Shown: positions 49,128-61,870 of the stretch, in pieces
Numbering within the stretch: the first letter of the stretch is position 1
How the letters are laid out: every line of letters begins with the position of its first letter
DNA from: Nemophila menziesii
Lineage: Eukaryota; Streptophyta; Magnoliopsida; Boraginales; Hydrophyllaceae
Assembly: GCA_029959085.1 (NCBI GenBank)
Contig: JARWIR010000013.1
Location: 13,827,186-13,891,185 of the forward strand
Direction: 5' to 3'
Length of the DNA: 64,000 nt
Notes under the pieces: generated by a model
Told to the model about the DNA's origin: nothing
What the model saw: only the letters and a program-made list of their open reading frames with translations
Databases searched by the model: none
Position numbers and translations under genes: made by a program

Positions 49128-49740
49128 ATGGAGACACCACACTTGCTGATACGACTTCTTTATTCCTCTGATGAAACCATGTTTTAACAACCAACCTAAT
49201 AAGAACCGCCCCCCCTTTTGTTTTGGAATATATTGTTGCTCATATGTTAAGATTATTAGTCAATTTTCTTCTTTCTTGACAATTAAACGATCATTCAGTG
49301 AAACCAGTTGGATTTTACTTGTGTCATGATCTGAGTTTTAATATATACCTCCACAATAAGGCTTGTTTTTTTCAGTGAATTATGATTACGTGTGCTCTCT
49401 TTTACTAAGGTTCTAAATGTTTTTCTATAGTATCACAATCAACTTAAGACAAATAATTTGGGAAGATGCAAACTTAAGGCCCCGGAGAATAGATTTTCGT
49501 TTTTCTTCTTCAATATTTTCAGAAAATATGGAAAACGTCAATTTCACGTTCTCCAATATAGCAGCGATTTCTATATGATGTCACTTTTTTTTTTTTACCT
49601 ACATATGCTTACGCCCTCTAATAAAAGGATAATTGGGTAAAAAAAATATTATTTTACATTTTTACCTAATATATAAACCAATTATATTCATTCAACACCG
49701 CTTAGATAAATAAAAAAAAAACACTCGTCTCTCTCTAAAG
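49128..49740. other. COX6B 3' flank, no other gene seen
   Basis: 3' UTR followed by AT-rich DNA. The frame at 49458-49640 is AT-driven and shows no protein features. Confidence 0.5.
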
Positions 49741-50230
49741 ATACCATTTGCCTTAGATTGCCATGAGAGATAATCGGTTTTGCTATATCCCGTACCACTA
49801 AATTTCCCTCAATTTCTATGGATTTGATGCTGGTAACCAATCTTAGAACTTCCCCCCAATTTCACGATCCATATGGAAATGAAAAATCCTCCACCAAAAG
49901 TTTTTCCTCTCTCCCTTTCCATAGGTTTGTACACACTCAAGAAGTGATACCGACCCAACTCAAATATTTGACCAAAAAGTGACGCTTCTTTTATACTCTC
50001 CACACCACTGGGATCCACGTCTAACTACGATAATTTCTTTTGTGACTGACTTTACACATCTGAGAGTCTGTCATCTTACCTTTGTACCTTGTGAGCCTCT
50101 TCTGTGAGCCAACTTCTACCTTAACTTACTCAACAACACCAAATTCATTTCCTCCGATTTTCTTAGGCCTATCCCACATTTTCTTTTCGGTTTGCAAACT
50201 TGCTTCCATATGTTACCCATAAATTTTTAC
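49740..50230 (-). pseudogene. LINE fragment (ORF2 linker region)
   Basis: Diverged copy of part of the 44-47 kb LINE: GGGATCCACGTCTAACTACG here (~50010) corresponds to GGGATCCCCGTCTAACTACG near 45690, followed in both by similar sequence up to ~50220. A 69-codon minus-strand frame (49809-50018) is the only open part. Confidence 0.7.
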
Positions 50231-50389
50231 TAATCTCTGAAGAATCTAAATGAAATACCTTTGTATTTTATCCAACACGCTACACATTTGTGTGACACGT
50301 ACTTTACTCAATCATATGAATTATGAACTAATAGGGTTAAATATTATACAGTTACATAAAGAGAATGGTATCATGATTGATCATACCAG

Positions 50390-50650
50390 AACAACTCTCT
50401 GTGACTCGATCATTGACGGAGAGGCTCAAGCAGTCCTGGAAACAATACACATGTGTTAAGATTTTCTAGACGAAGAAAAGACTATCTTTTCTAACAACCT
50501 TGAAATAATTCAAGGTATCAAGGCAATTGTCAACAACAAGTCGTAAAATTCATCCAATGCTGAGATAGGTTAGTTTACTAGCGAATTGGTTTGGCGTGGC
50601 CACCTTTGACGTTCCAAGGCTGCTAAATGGACAGACAGATAAAACTTGCA
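50390..50650 (+). pseudogene. LINE RNase H fragment
   Basis: GEAQAVLETIHMC, then IFSNNLEIIQGIKAI, parallels the RNase H of the LINE at 2.6-6.5 kb (EALAVLKATKKCK, IFSDNLELI, ~6215-6310). Stops break it. Orientation is opposite to the neighbouring fragment at 49.7-50.2 kb, so it is a separate insertion or an inverted piece. Confidence 0.6.
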
Positions 50651-50967
50651 AAGAATGCTAAATATATGGCACACAACAAAATTAATTATAAATATCAATT
50701 TGAACACATTAGAATAGGAATAAGCTAAGGATAGTGAGGAAATGTGCTCGTTTCCTCGGACAAAAAGAAAGAAATTTACACATTTGTAACATTAGAAAAA
50801 CATTTTTTTAGGAGTTTACACAATTTAATTTTTTTTTAGCATTAAAGGATAATATAGACGAGAGAGAGACAAAAAAAAAAAGAAAAAAAGGAGCAGTGTC
50901 TTAGTTCACCTTCGTCTCTTCCAAGTTATTAGCCATTTCTGTATTCGACGCGCCGTCCTCAGCCATC

Positions 50968-53381
<2,414 letters not shown>

Positions 53382-54290
53382 AGTGATTCTTGGTACAAGT
53401 TTGTTTTGGAGGCAGAATTTTCAAGTCTAAAAATGAGCACAAGTGGCTAATAGCTTACAAATTTACCTCGTATTTTGTTTCAATATTATCACATTTATTA
53501 AGATTTTTAGTGGTGCATTTCTTAAAAACTTCATCTTGATTTACAGCTAACTATTATTTCCTACGGATCTTGACAATAATGTCGATTTCAGTTTTTACCC
53601 CCGTAATTAGGGGTGAGCATTATTTGGTCTTTTATAATTTCAAAACTAATCCGCAGGTTCGTATTTGTTACTATGTTCGGCTTTAAGTTCCGAATTGGCT
53701 CATTTCGATTTCAGGTTTATTTCAGATTGGGATGCTTGACCCGATAATTGTGTCAGTTCATTTCTTGAAATACATTGTCCAATGACGGCTAATATTCTAG
53801 TAATATGATTATGTTAGTATTACATGTTTACGGTGAACTACTAATAAATTAATTAAATAAAAACCTATAATTCAACAACGATAATATTAATTTATAATAA
53901 TAAATAAGTTCATAAAATTAAAACTATTACTTTTAAATTAATACCTAACTAACAAATATAATCAATCATAAGTGACCGACTTGTCTCGTTTGAGCCATTG
54001 TTTTGCTTCGTAGAAGCACAGACGTATATGGAACTCAAGCTCAACCATTTTCCGGCTTGAGAAGAAAAGGTGGATCGTTGGAGCTCGTTGAAGTTTCCAC
54101 CATTGAAGCTCAGATCCAAACTTCATTGAGTACGGTGTTCTTCCTCGCGAACGGAAAACTTCTTACTCATTAACGCACGGATACTTGTTTTCAATCTGCA
54201 CAGCCTTCTTCTCGTTGGAGGTCTTCGCTCCATCAGAGCAACACCAACGGTCTTCACGCCTTCTTCAGGTGATGGCTGCGTGCGAGCTGT
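53382..54290. other. intergenic, no gene recognised
   Basis: 3' flank of the synthetase gene. AGGGGTGAGCATTATTTGG at ~53605 resembles a hAT end but has no partner. Bases 54000-54290 are less AT-rich and look like old gene sequence, but no family could be recognised. Confidence 0.45.
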
Positions 54291-54870
54291 GAAATATCTT
54301 ATTATAGGTACCTTTTTTTAAATAAATTTTTTAATAGGTATTAATCTATAGGGATTAATTTCTTTTTTAATTTCTTTGCTTTTTTTTTAATTTTTTTTTT
54401 CTTTTTTTTAATTGTTATTTATAGGGATAGTTTGGGATGAGTCTGTTTTCTATAAAATATCTTTTTTTTTTTAGTACATGAGAGAGCCACTTTCGACTCG
54501 GAGTAAATGACTCCAATTAGATTCGAAATATCTTATTATAGGTACCTTTTTTTAAATAAATTTTTTAATAGGGATTAATTTCTTTTTTAATTTCTTTGCT
54601 TTTTTTTTTATTTTTTTTTCTTTTTTTTAATTGTTATTTATAGGGATAGTTTGGGATGAGTCTGTTTTCTATAAAATATCTTTTTTTTTTTTTTGAGTAC
54701 ATGAGAGAGCCACTTTCGACTCGGAGTAAATGACTCCAATGAGATTCGATCCCAGGACCTCTTGGTCTCTGCGGAGTAACTTAACCACTAGGCCAACTAT
54801 CGATATCTCATTATAGGTACTTTTTTTAAATAAATTTTTTAATAGACATTAATCTATAATTGGCTCATGA
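54291..54870. repeat. foldback-family fragment with duplicated block and SINEs
   Basis: A block starting GAAATATCTTATTATAGGTA occurs at 54291 and 54525 (234 bases apart) and, as GATATCTCATTATAGGTAC, at 54802. Each is followed by AAATAAATTTTTTAATAG. The same end sequence recurs at the right side of the large foldback near 61117-61168, so these are one family. The inserted SINE was partly co-duplicated. Confidence 0.7.
54681..54802 (-). mobile_element. tRNA-derived SINE (same tail as the 11.4 kb SINE)
   Basis: The minus strand has an A-box-like TGGCCTAGTGG (complement of 54785-54795), a B-box-like GGATCGAATC, the tail GTGGCTCTCTCATGTAC and an A tract (T run 54681-54694). ATATC on both sides (54676-54680, 54803-54807) may be the target duplication. 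A 5'-truncated twin lies at ~54467-54526. Confidence 0.7.
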
Positions 54871-55860
54871 AAAAAAACATGCGAGAGGAGAGAAATAAGG
54901 AGAGAGGATAGAGAAAAGAGTTTTTTTCAGAATTTAAAAATTAAATGAATGCTATAAGGGTGTATTCAAAACCCGTTCAATAATAATCTCAAACGAGTAT
55001 ATATATAATATAACATTCTAGAGCACCTAATATGAATGTAGACATAAATCTAAATAAATAATGCTATTCATAATAATTAGTTTGAACACATATTAAAGGC
55101 TAAAAAGATTATTTTAATCGTAACATTTTTCCTTTAATCATTTTGTTACCGTAGTTAGGTATCAAATTGATTTTGATTGTGATGGTGGTATCCACGGTTG
55201 ATGAAGAAGGCGATAGTGGTGGTGTTATGTAGGATAGAAAGAAAAAGTCAAATAAATATATAAATAAATTAAGGATTAAATTAATTTGTTATCTTTATCA
55301 TCTATAATTAATGTATCTTGATAGACATCAAATCTATTCAATATATGGTTAAAAAAGTTAATTTGTAAAGATAAAAAGAAAATTTGTGACGTGAAGCAAT
55401 ATTTATTATTCTTTCTGTTTACTTATGTTTGTCTTACTTTTTGTGGCACAAATCTTAAAAAGGACATTAATTACATACTCTCTTTACTATATTACCCTTA
55501 TTCATTAAGTATAAGGTCATTTATTGTACCATTGATTTTAACTAATTAGTTAGGGGTGATATTGGAAAAATTGGGGAAAAAAAGTCTTGATAATGTAAAA
55601 GGACAAATATCGTTGGACACCTCTTTTTAAAAAAAAGGACAAACATAAGTGGACAGATGGAGTATAAATAAAATAAATAAAATATTAATATAAACAAATA
55701 TAGTATAAATATAAGAAAAACACTAAAAGAGGCCCAACTAAACATAAAATTATTTGCAAAGGGCTAGTTTATTCAAAATACTAACAAAGGCATCATTATC
55801 AATCTGGTTAGCTCCAATTACATATATATCCTTGCTAATTTTTTTTATGGGGGGTCCTAA
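54871..55860. other. AT-rich intergenic, no gene seen
   Basis: No frame with protein character on either strand. Confidence 0.5.
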
Positions 55861-55864
55861 TACA

Positions 55865-56610
55865 GGCTTTGGTACGTACCAATGTCGGTACGTACCAATC
55901 TCGAAACAACAACAAAGGTGTTATAAAATCATGTTATAAGATCAAACTGGTACGTACCAACGTTTGTACGTACCTATCTCGGATCAACAACAAATGTGTA
56001 AATTATAGTTACTAGGTCCTTGCCTTTGGGTTTAATTCCCCCTCCAAATCCTTGTCAAAGTATATGGTAAATGATAAAAAGTCAAAATCCAATGCAAGTT
56101 GCGACATTTCTAGCAGTTATCGGGTTCCAATCGGTACCATTTTTGTACCAATTTCTTCACCCTTGTCGGAACAAAAAACAAAGTGAAATATCTGGAACAT
56201 TCCGCTCTGTACCAATGGGTCCGTACCAACTCCGCCTTTGTACCATATCCAGGAGCTGCAAAAGACAATCAAAATAAATAAATAAGTATAAAATAAGAAT
56301 AAAATAAATAAAAACCAAAAACTAAAAATCATTCTCTTCACCCTCGTTAGTGCAACATAACAAACAACAAAGTGAAATCTCTTCACTACACCAAAAACAG
56401 AAAACAATCTCTTCAATCGCAACTGAAGGAACAAAAAAACAATAGAAATCTCTTCACTTATACTTCTTGGAAGAAAAAAGAAATGCAAACCTCTACACAC
56501 TCGACAGAAGCCAAAAAGAAAAACAGAGCTAACATCTAGCGGTGGAGAATGGTCCAACACGGGATGTACCAATGGGCGGCGGTTTGGTACGAGGGTTGTA
56601 CCAATGGGCT
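55865..56610. repeat. cluster of GTAC / TTGGTAC motifs
   Basis: Four copies of the palindrome GTACGTAC (~55874, ~55892, ~55952, ~55967) and eight further GTAC sites, mostly within GTACCAA or TTGGTAC (e.g. 56133, 56147, 56207, 56222, 56238, 56566, 56587, 56597). That is about 16 GTAC in 740 AT-rich bases. GTAC is the core of SPL-type and copper-response binding sites; whether any protein binds here is unknown. Confidence 0.6.
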
Positions 56611-57115
56611 CAGATGTTTATTGCAAAACAATGAAAAAACAAAAAACAAAAAAAAATGAATCTACTCTTTCACAATTGATAGGAACAAATAAATGAAAGG
56701 GAAACCGGATCTGGAGGTGGTGGTGAAGAATGGTTCAAGATGGTTGTTGTTGGTGGTGGTGAATGTTTGATTTATTGTGTAGGAGAGTGACTTGTGAAGA
56801 AGGTTACATCTGACAGTTTCTTGTGCATGGGAGGTTTGATGGTGGCTTGTGGGTGGGTTTCATGTGCAGCGTTGGTGAAGAATGACCCATGTGGGCGGTT
56901 GGTGGTGGTGAAGAATAGCACCAGGCGGCGGCGTTTTTCATGTGAAGCGAGTAAACAGAGAGTGGCTTGTGAAACGGAGGAGAGAGAACATGGAATGGGA
57001 AGTGGGCTACCAATTTCCGATATCTATATGGGGTGAATTTTTGGTTTTTGATTTTTCATTATAATAAGAAGAAAGGGTGTGTTTTTATTTGGGTATTTTC
57101 TTATTTTTAGTTGAA
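56611..57115. other. GGTGGT-rich intergenic stretch, no gene recognised
   Basis: Repeated GGTGGTGGTGAAGAATG motifs (56715, 56745, 56905) on the + strand. Frames 56794-57036 (+) and 56804-57013 (-) overlap and show no family features. Confidence 0.45.
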
Positions 57116-57121
57116 ACCTAA

Positions 57122-57422
57122 TGGGCTAGTTACTACTGGGCCTTTTAATTGGATTATAGAGGTTACCCACGCCTCTTCTAATAATTCTCCCTATAAATAT
57201 AGATTAACCTAAAACGTAACCCTCAACCGAGATATTTTACACTCGCCGTCTCTATCGCATTCACATCTTCTGCCTCTTTCCATTCTTTGTACCACTCAAA
57301 ATTTTCTCATTACAGAATAGTCGCCATAAATTTTTCTCTAATCTTTCAAATCTGACACATATCACCTGTTATCACAAGATCGCCAATTTTTTCAAGGACA
57401 CGGTCGTTGGTCAACAAGAGGA
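57122..57422 (+). promoter_or_regulatory. promoter and 5' UTR of a possible gene
   Basis: Site II motifs TGGGCT (57122-57127) and TGGGCC (57137-57142), then a TATA box CTATAAATATAG (57191) and a pyrimidine-rich leader of ~200 bases with no ATG until 57423. The layout is that of a constitutively expressed plant gene. Confidence 0.5.
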
Positions 57423-57431
57423 ATGGATCGG
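57423..57431 (+). CDS. possible very short first coding exon (Met-Asp-Arg)
   Basis: The first ATG after the leader, followed after nine bases by a good donor (CGG|GTAAGC). Plant ribosomal and mitochondrial protein genes often have such tiny first exons. No matching second exon could be recognised before the window end; downstream lie a MITE, a hairpin and a foldback element. It may be a gene with a long intron, a broken gene or a non-coding transcript. Confidence 0.3.
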
Positions 57432-58125
57432 GTAAGCACACTAATTTCTACTAAAAAACGAGATTTCAATTTAGTAAATTAGATTTAGGATTTTTAATGA
57501 ATAGGGGATAAGATCTGCGAGGTTAAATTAGATTTGATTTAATTTCCCAATAACTCCATCTTTGTATGAAATATTTAAATATGATTTTTTATTTTTTATT
57601 ATTATTTCAACATGATTTATTCCCAAATATACTGTACTTTTTTTATTTATTTTTTATTTTTTAGTTATATGTATTTTGTCGTTTTAATATTTTATTTGAT
57701 ATATATTCTAATAACTATATTATAAAGTTGAGGCAAATATTTTCACGATGTTTATACAATTGTTTTAAAAATTTATGGACAAATTTGGACTATATCTCTA
57801 ACCAACCCATGTAATTAAACATGACCCATAAGCTAAGCAAATTAGCCCATTGTCTAGGGGCCCAAGTTGGAGAGGGACAAAATATTTAAAAAGATTATTT
57901 TTTAAATATTTGTAATTTCTTTTTACCTTTACGTGATGTTAAGGGTCGATCCACTAGAGACTGAGGGTAAATTAGGTAAATTATAGGTCTTATTCTACAA
58001 AATTGGGGGTTTGCTTGATTTTGGTAAATACGACAAAAAACATAATAAATATGAATTGATTTATTAGAGACAGTGTTTAGGGTTTTAGCTTCAGATAGAT
58101 TAATCATACAAATGGGTATGAATAA
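57432..58125. other. AT-rich, intron-like or intergenic, no gene seen
   Basis: No protein-like frame on either strand. Confidence 0.45.
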
Positions 58126-58304
58126 GAGTAATGCTGGATATCACCTCAAATTGCATCACCTTTATATCGCCTTCTAGGTGGATTTTAAATGTACCAATCA
58201 TGTGATTTCTCTTTCCTGATTTGTCATTTTCTCTCTTTTATGATTGGTCCATATAAGGAGCGATATAAAGGTGATGCAATTTAAGGTGATATCCAACATT
58301 ACTC
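58126..58304. mobile_element. MITE with ~47 bp terminal inverted repeats
   Basis: Left end GAGTAATGCTGGATATCACC .. CACCTTTATATCGCC (58126-58173) is mirrored by GCGATATAAAGGTGATGC .. GGTGATATCCAACATTACTC (58259-58304). The centre is ~85 bp without coding. No clear target-site duplication, so the superfamily is undetermined. Confidence 0.8.
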
Positions 58305-58733
58305 TTTTAAAGATATTGTATCTTTGTAGAATAATAGAATTGGAGTCTTAATTGGATAGCTCATGACAACAAATTAAGCTATTACAGTTTGATCATAAGT
58401 AAGTCTGGCCATAGTAAAATTTCAAGCCTTACGATTGTATGACATATGGCTATACATTGGTATGTCACATCATTAGGTTGCTAGCAAGTGTAAAACTAAA
58501 ATTATGTGTTTATTTCAGATACCCACTAGTTTGTTTAATGATCTAAGACCATAAATAAATAAAATTTGTTTTTATTTATCTTCTATTTTGTCCGTCCAAA
58601 ATTAATTACTAGTTTATTTTGAATTTGAAATTTAAGATAAATTGAGAGTTATTAACGTGGATTAATTTTTGTTTTAACTGCCCAAACCCATGATCCTATC
58701 CACTACCTTTAAATCTTATCTGAATAGTAGCAG

Positions 58734-59327
58734 AAAAGAATATGAAAGTTATTGAGCGTTGGTTTCTCTTGATAAGAGTCTTATTATTTTATGCTTTAGT
58801 TCTGAAACTTGCAATGAATAATGGCAAGAGTAGCAACCCGAAAAGCACATTACTCATAGCAAAAATTAATTCAAGGAATTTCGTTGCGGGTTCCAGATAT
58901 TTTCCCTTAGTGCTGAGAGCCATAAGACCCCAAAGATTACTATAGAGGATCTTAATCAGCACATAATCTTCTGAAACGATCGGAAGAGCAGACTTGAAGA
59001 CCCCAAAAGGGTAGGAACGTTTTTGTTTAGACAAAGATGGACCCTACCCTTTTGTGATCTTCAAGTTTTCTCTTCCGATCGTTTCATGAGATTCTCTGCT
59101 GATTAAGATCCTCTATAGTAATCTTTAGGGTCTTATGGCTCTCAGCACTAAGGGGAAAAATCTGGAACCCGCAACGAAATGCCTTGAATTATTTTTTGCT
59201 ATGAGTAATGTGCTTTTCGGGTTTCTACTCTTGCCATTATTCATTGCAAATTTTCTGAACAGAAGCTGAAAAGAATAAGACTCTTATCAAGAGAAACAAA
59301 CGCTCAATGAATTTCATATGCTTTTCT
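58734..59327. repeat. ~590 bp near-perfect hairpin (inverted repeat with 4-base loop)
   Basis: Arms 58734-59026 and 59031-59327 are reverse complements at roughly 88-90% by eye. The centre is TTTGT-TTAG-ACAAA (59022-59035), so the loop is about four bases. Both arms contain matching blocks such as AAAGCACATTACTCATAGC (left, ~58843) and its complement (right, ~59196). The arms read as short frames (58742-58945 +, 58789-59034 -, the latter with SNLWGLMALSTKGKYLEPAT), which suggests a duplicated, inverted gene piece of unknown identity. Transcribed, it would form long dsRNA. Confidence 0.85.
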
Positions 59328-60470
59328 TTGTACTTCACATAAAACACACATATACAATATCTAAGGCACTTAGGTGGTAAAAAAAAGGCTCTTCTTCCCT
59401 GTAAGAAGATCCACAATCGAAGCACTTTCCTTACTCCGATTTCCGGTACTCTTCACGAGGTAAACTCAATTGAGAACTCTTGTCATTTAATTAATCTCTA
59501 ATTTTATATTACACCACAAAATTAGATTGTTAAAGTTTTGAATCCTTTATTAGTAGTTTATGGTTTTATGATATGTTATCTTTGTAATTTTTCCCCATGT
59601 TGTTTAATATATATTTAATGTATTTATGAAATATTTATGAAATAATTTTAGTAATTACCATTTTTATTCCCCAATACACATAAATTTACATCTCGAAAAT
59701 AAAAATCAATCGAAATTACATTTATAATTTAATAAAGAGAAAAATCACTGAGAGGTCTTGAAGAGGCCTTTTCACTCTTATAAGTTTAAATTTTACCAAA
59801 ACAAACTTAAACTATTAAAATTAAATAAAAACTATATTTTTATCCCCTAAATACATCCTATTTATATCTATTTATAATCACACAACTCATGAATCCTCCC
59901 ACAAACCCCATCCATTTTAAATAATCTCTCAAATCCTTCCTCTTCTTGCTAAATTCCAGTGGAGGTACGAATGCGGCATAGTGGCTAAAATCTAGATATG
60001 AACAACTCTTTTAATGGAGGAACCCTAAAGGGATCTTCCAATAGTTGTAGCTCAAAATCCATGGCAAAGATCGTGCTCGAAGTTTTGAAATGCCATTTTT
60101 TAGGCGAGATCGTACGAGCTCCAATCACAGTTTCAATGACATATATCGTGTTAGCGTGCTCAGATATGTGTTTGCAAGCCATGTTTATGGCTATATATAT
60201 TGAGCAGTCACGGAGCATGGGAGATTGGTCATGCTTAGATGATGGTTTGCACCTTTAATAATTATTGTTTACACTTTTTTTTGTTAATGGTACTAAAGCT
60301 TAATTGACGTTATTGACCAAACAAGTGGATATTATGGATGATTGAATCATGGATGATCGAATCATGCTTAGGCCTTAGCTGATGGTTCGCATGATTTTTT
60401 TATTGTAATTTTAAGTTATTTTAAAATGTAATTTGTAATATATTTTTGGGGTTATTGTTGAAAACATCCT
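59328..60470. other. intergenic, no gene recognised
   Basis: A possible exon border (CTTCACGAG|GTAAAC, 59461) and an acceptor-like TTCCAG at ~59959 are present, but no protein family is recognisable. The overlapping frames at 59985-60258 on both strands show no features. Confidence 0.4.
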
Positions 60471-61160
60471 CCTTAAACTCTTTAATTGTTTTTTTATGCC
60501 TTCAATAATCTTATTTATAAAAAAATGCCTAATTAAATAATTATTTATAGAAAACATCCCCTTTATATTTTCTATATCTTTATTAATTCCATCACATGCG
60601 CGCGTCCGTGAAATTTTTTTAAAATCGTCATAACTAATTCAAAAAAAATCAGAAAATTAAAAAAAAAATATTTTTGAATAAATCTAATTAATATTTACGT
60701 CTATGAATTTTTTTGATTTTTTTTGAATTTTTTTGATTTTTTCGAATTTTTTTAATTTTTTTTTTGCAGACACGGAATTCCATGTTTTAAACATGGAATT
60801 CCATGTTTTAAACCGTGAAATAAACATGAAATTCCATGTTTCAAACATGAAATTCCATGTTTTAAACATGGAATTTCGTGTCTGCGAAAAAAAAATTAAA
60901 AAAAAAAAAAAAATCAAAAAATTCAGAAAATTCCGAAAAAAATCATAGACGTAAATATTAATTTGATTTATCCAAATATAATTTTTTTTGATTTTTTTTG
61001 AATTAGTTATGACGATTTTAAAAAAATTTCACGGACGCGCGCGTGTTTATTAGTTTTTTTCTTATTTTTTAATTGTTAATTATAAGGGGGCTGTTTTTAA
61101 TAAATATTTTTTTCTAGGCACCTTTTTCTAAATAAGTTTTTTAATAGGCATCAATCAACA
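60470..61160. mobile_element. large foldback element (~690 bp) with palindromic core
   Basis: The strongest arms are ~60598-60780 and ~60880-61045: GCGCGCGTCCGTGAAATTTT at left mirrors AAAATTTCACGGACGCGCGC at right, and TATTTACGTCTATGA mirrors TCATAGACGTAAATA. Weaker complementarity extends outward (GCCTAATTAAATAA against the right-hand end CTAGGCACC). The core 60780-60885 holds about five copies of AATTCCATGTTT / AAACATGGAATT, each itself near-palindromic. No coding. The right end is shared with the 54.3-54.9 kb repeat. Confidence 0.8.
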
Positions 61161-61559
61161 ATTGGCTCTATATTTTTTATTACTTTTAGATAAAATACTT
61201 TTTTATTAAATGTTGTAATTTTTTTCGATCATAAAAATATATCAATTATTCTCTTTAATTTTGTGTTAATTATTATTTTGAATATACTCAATAATTTTAG
61301 GTAATACCTAGATAATTCCCTGAAAATTTAGTTTCTTTTGCTGAGTATACTCAGTGAATCACTAAGTACGTGTGGCGGTGTCGACGGTAGTCGGAGATGA
61401 AAAATATTGATACTCAGTGTCTCGATACTCATTGAATCACCGGGAGGTGGTCCAGAGCTCTTTTCTATGTTGATGTTCTCTATCTCCCCTCACTCCGTAG
61501 AAATATAGTACTCAGAGCTCTTCTCAAGAAAGTGGGCTTAAAACTAATTTTCGAGGGTA

Positions 61560-61870
61560 GGAAAATAGTTTTAACTCAAAATGATGAATTCGTTGTAGAA
61601 GGGTACTTTAATGGAGTTCTTTATATTGAATATCATACTTTCTATGAATGAGAATAATCTACTTCCACTTGTAGTGTTGGGTCCGTGGATACGTGGCATG
61701 GTAGATTACGAGATCTGAGTGTTTTATCTATTAAAAGGTTGAAATTACTCGGTTTAATACTTGTTCACAATATTGATGATTTTGTTACATGTCAAATACA
61801 TGTATAATCTAAGCATGCGAAAGAACCTTTTAAATATGTGACTACTAGAAAGGCAAATTATTAAAACTAG
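61560..61870 (+). pseudogene. Copia pol fragment (GAG-pre-integrase region)
   Basis: The + strand reads DTWHGRLRDLSVLSIKRLKL then LGLI, TCQIHV, a stop, and SKHAKEPFK. This parallels the WH-x-RLGH..IK.L..LGLI..C..C..SKH.K.PF segment before the integrase of Copia polyproteins. Stops and the absence of the flanking domains mark it as a dead scrap. No LTRs were found near it. Confidence 0.6.

Noticed and set aside
53600..53990. hAT-like element starting AGGGGTGAGCATT
   Set aside because: No complementary CACCCCT end and no 8 bp duplication could be found nearby.
54030..54290. First exon of a gene (ATGGAACTCAAGC...)
   Set aside because: The frame closes after 10 codons and no splice donor or family similarity was visible.
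60684..60948. Opposed frames rich in FMFETWN / EFHVLNM repeats
   Set aside because: They translate the palindromic AATTCCATG core of the foldback element, not a repeat protein.
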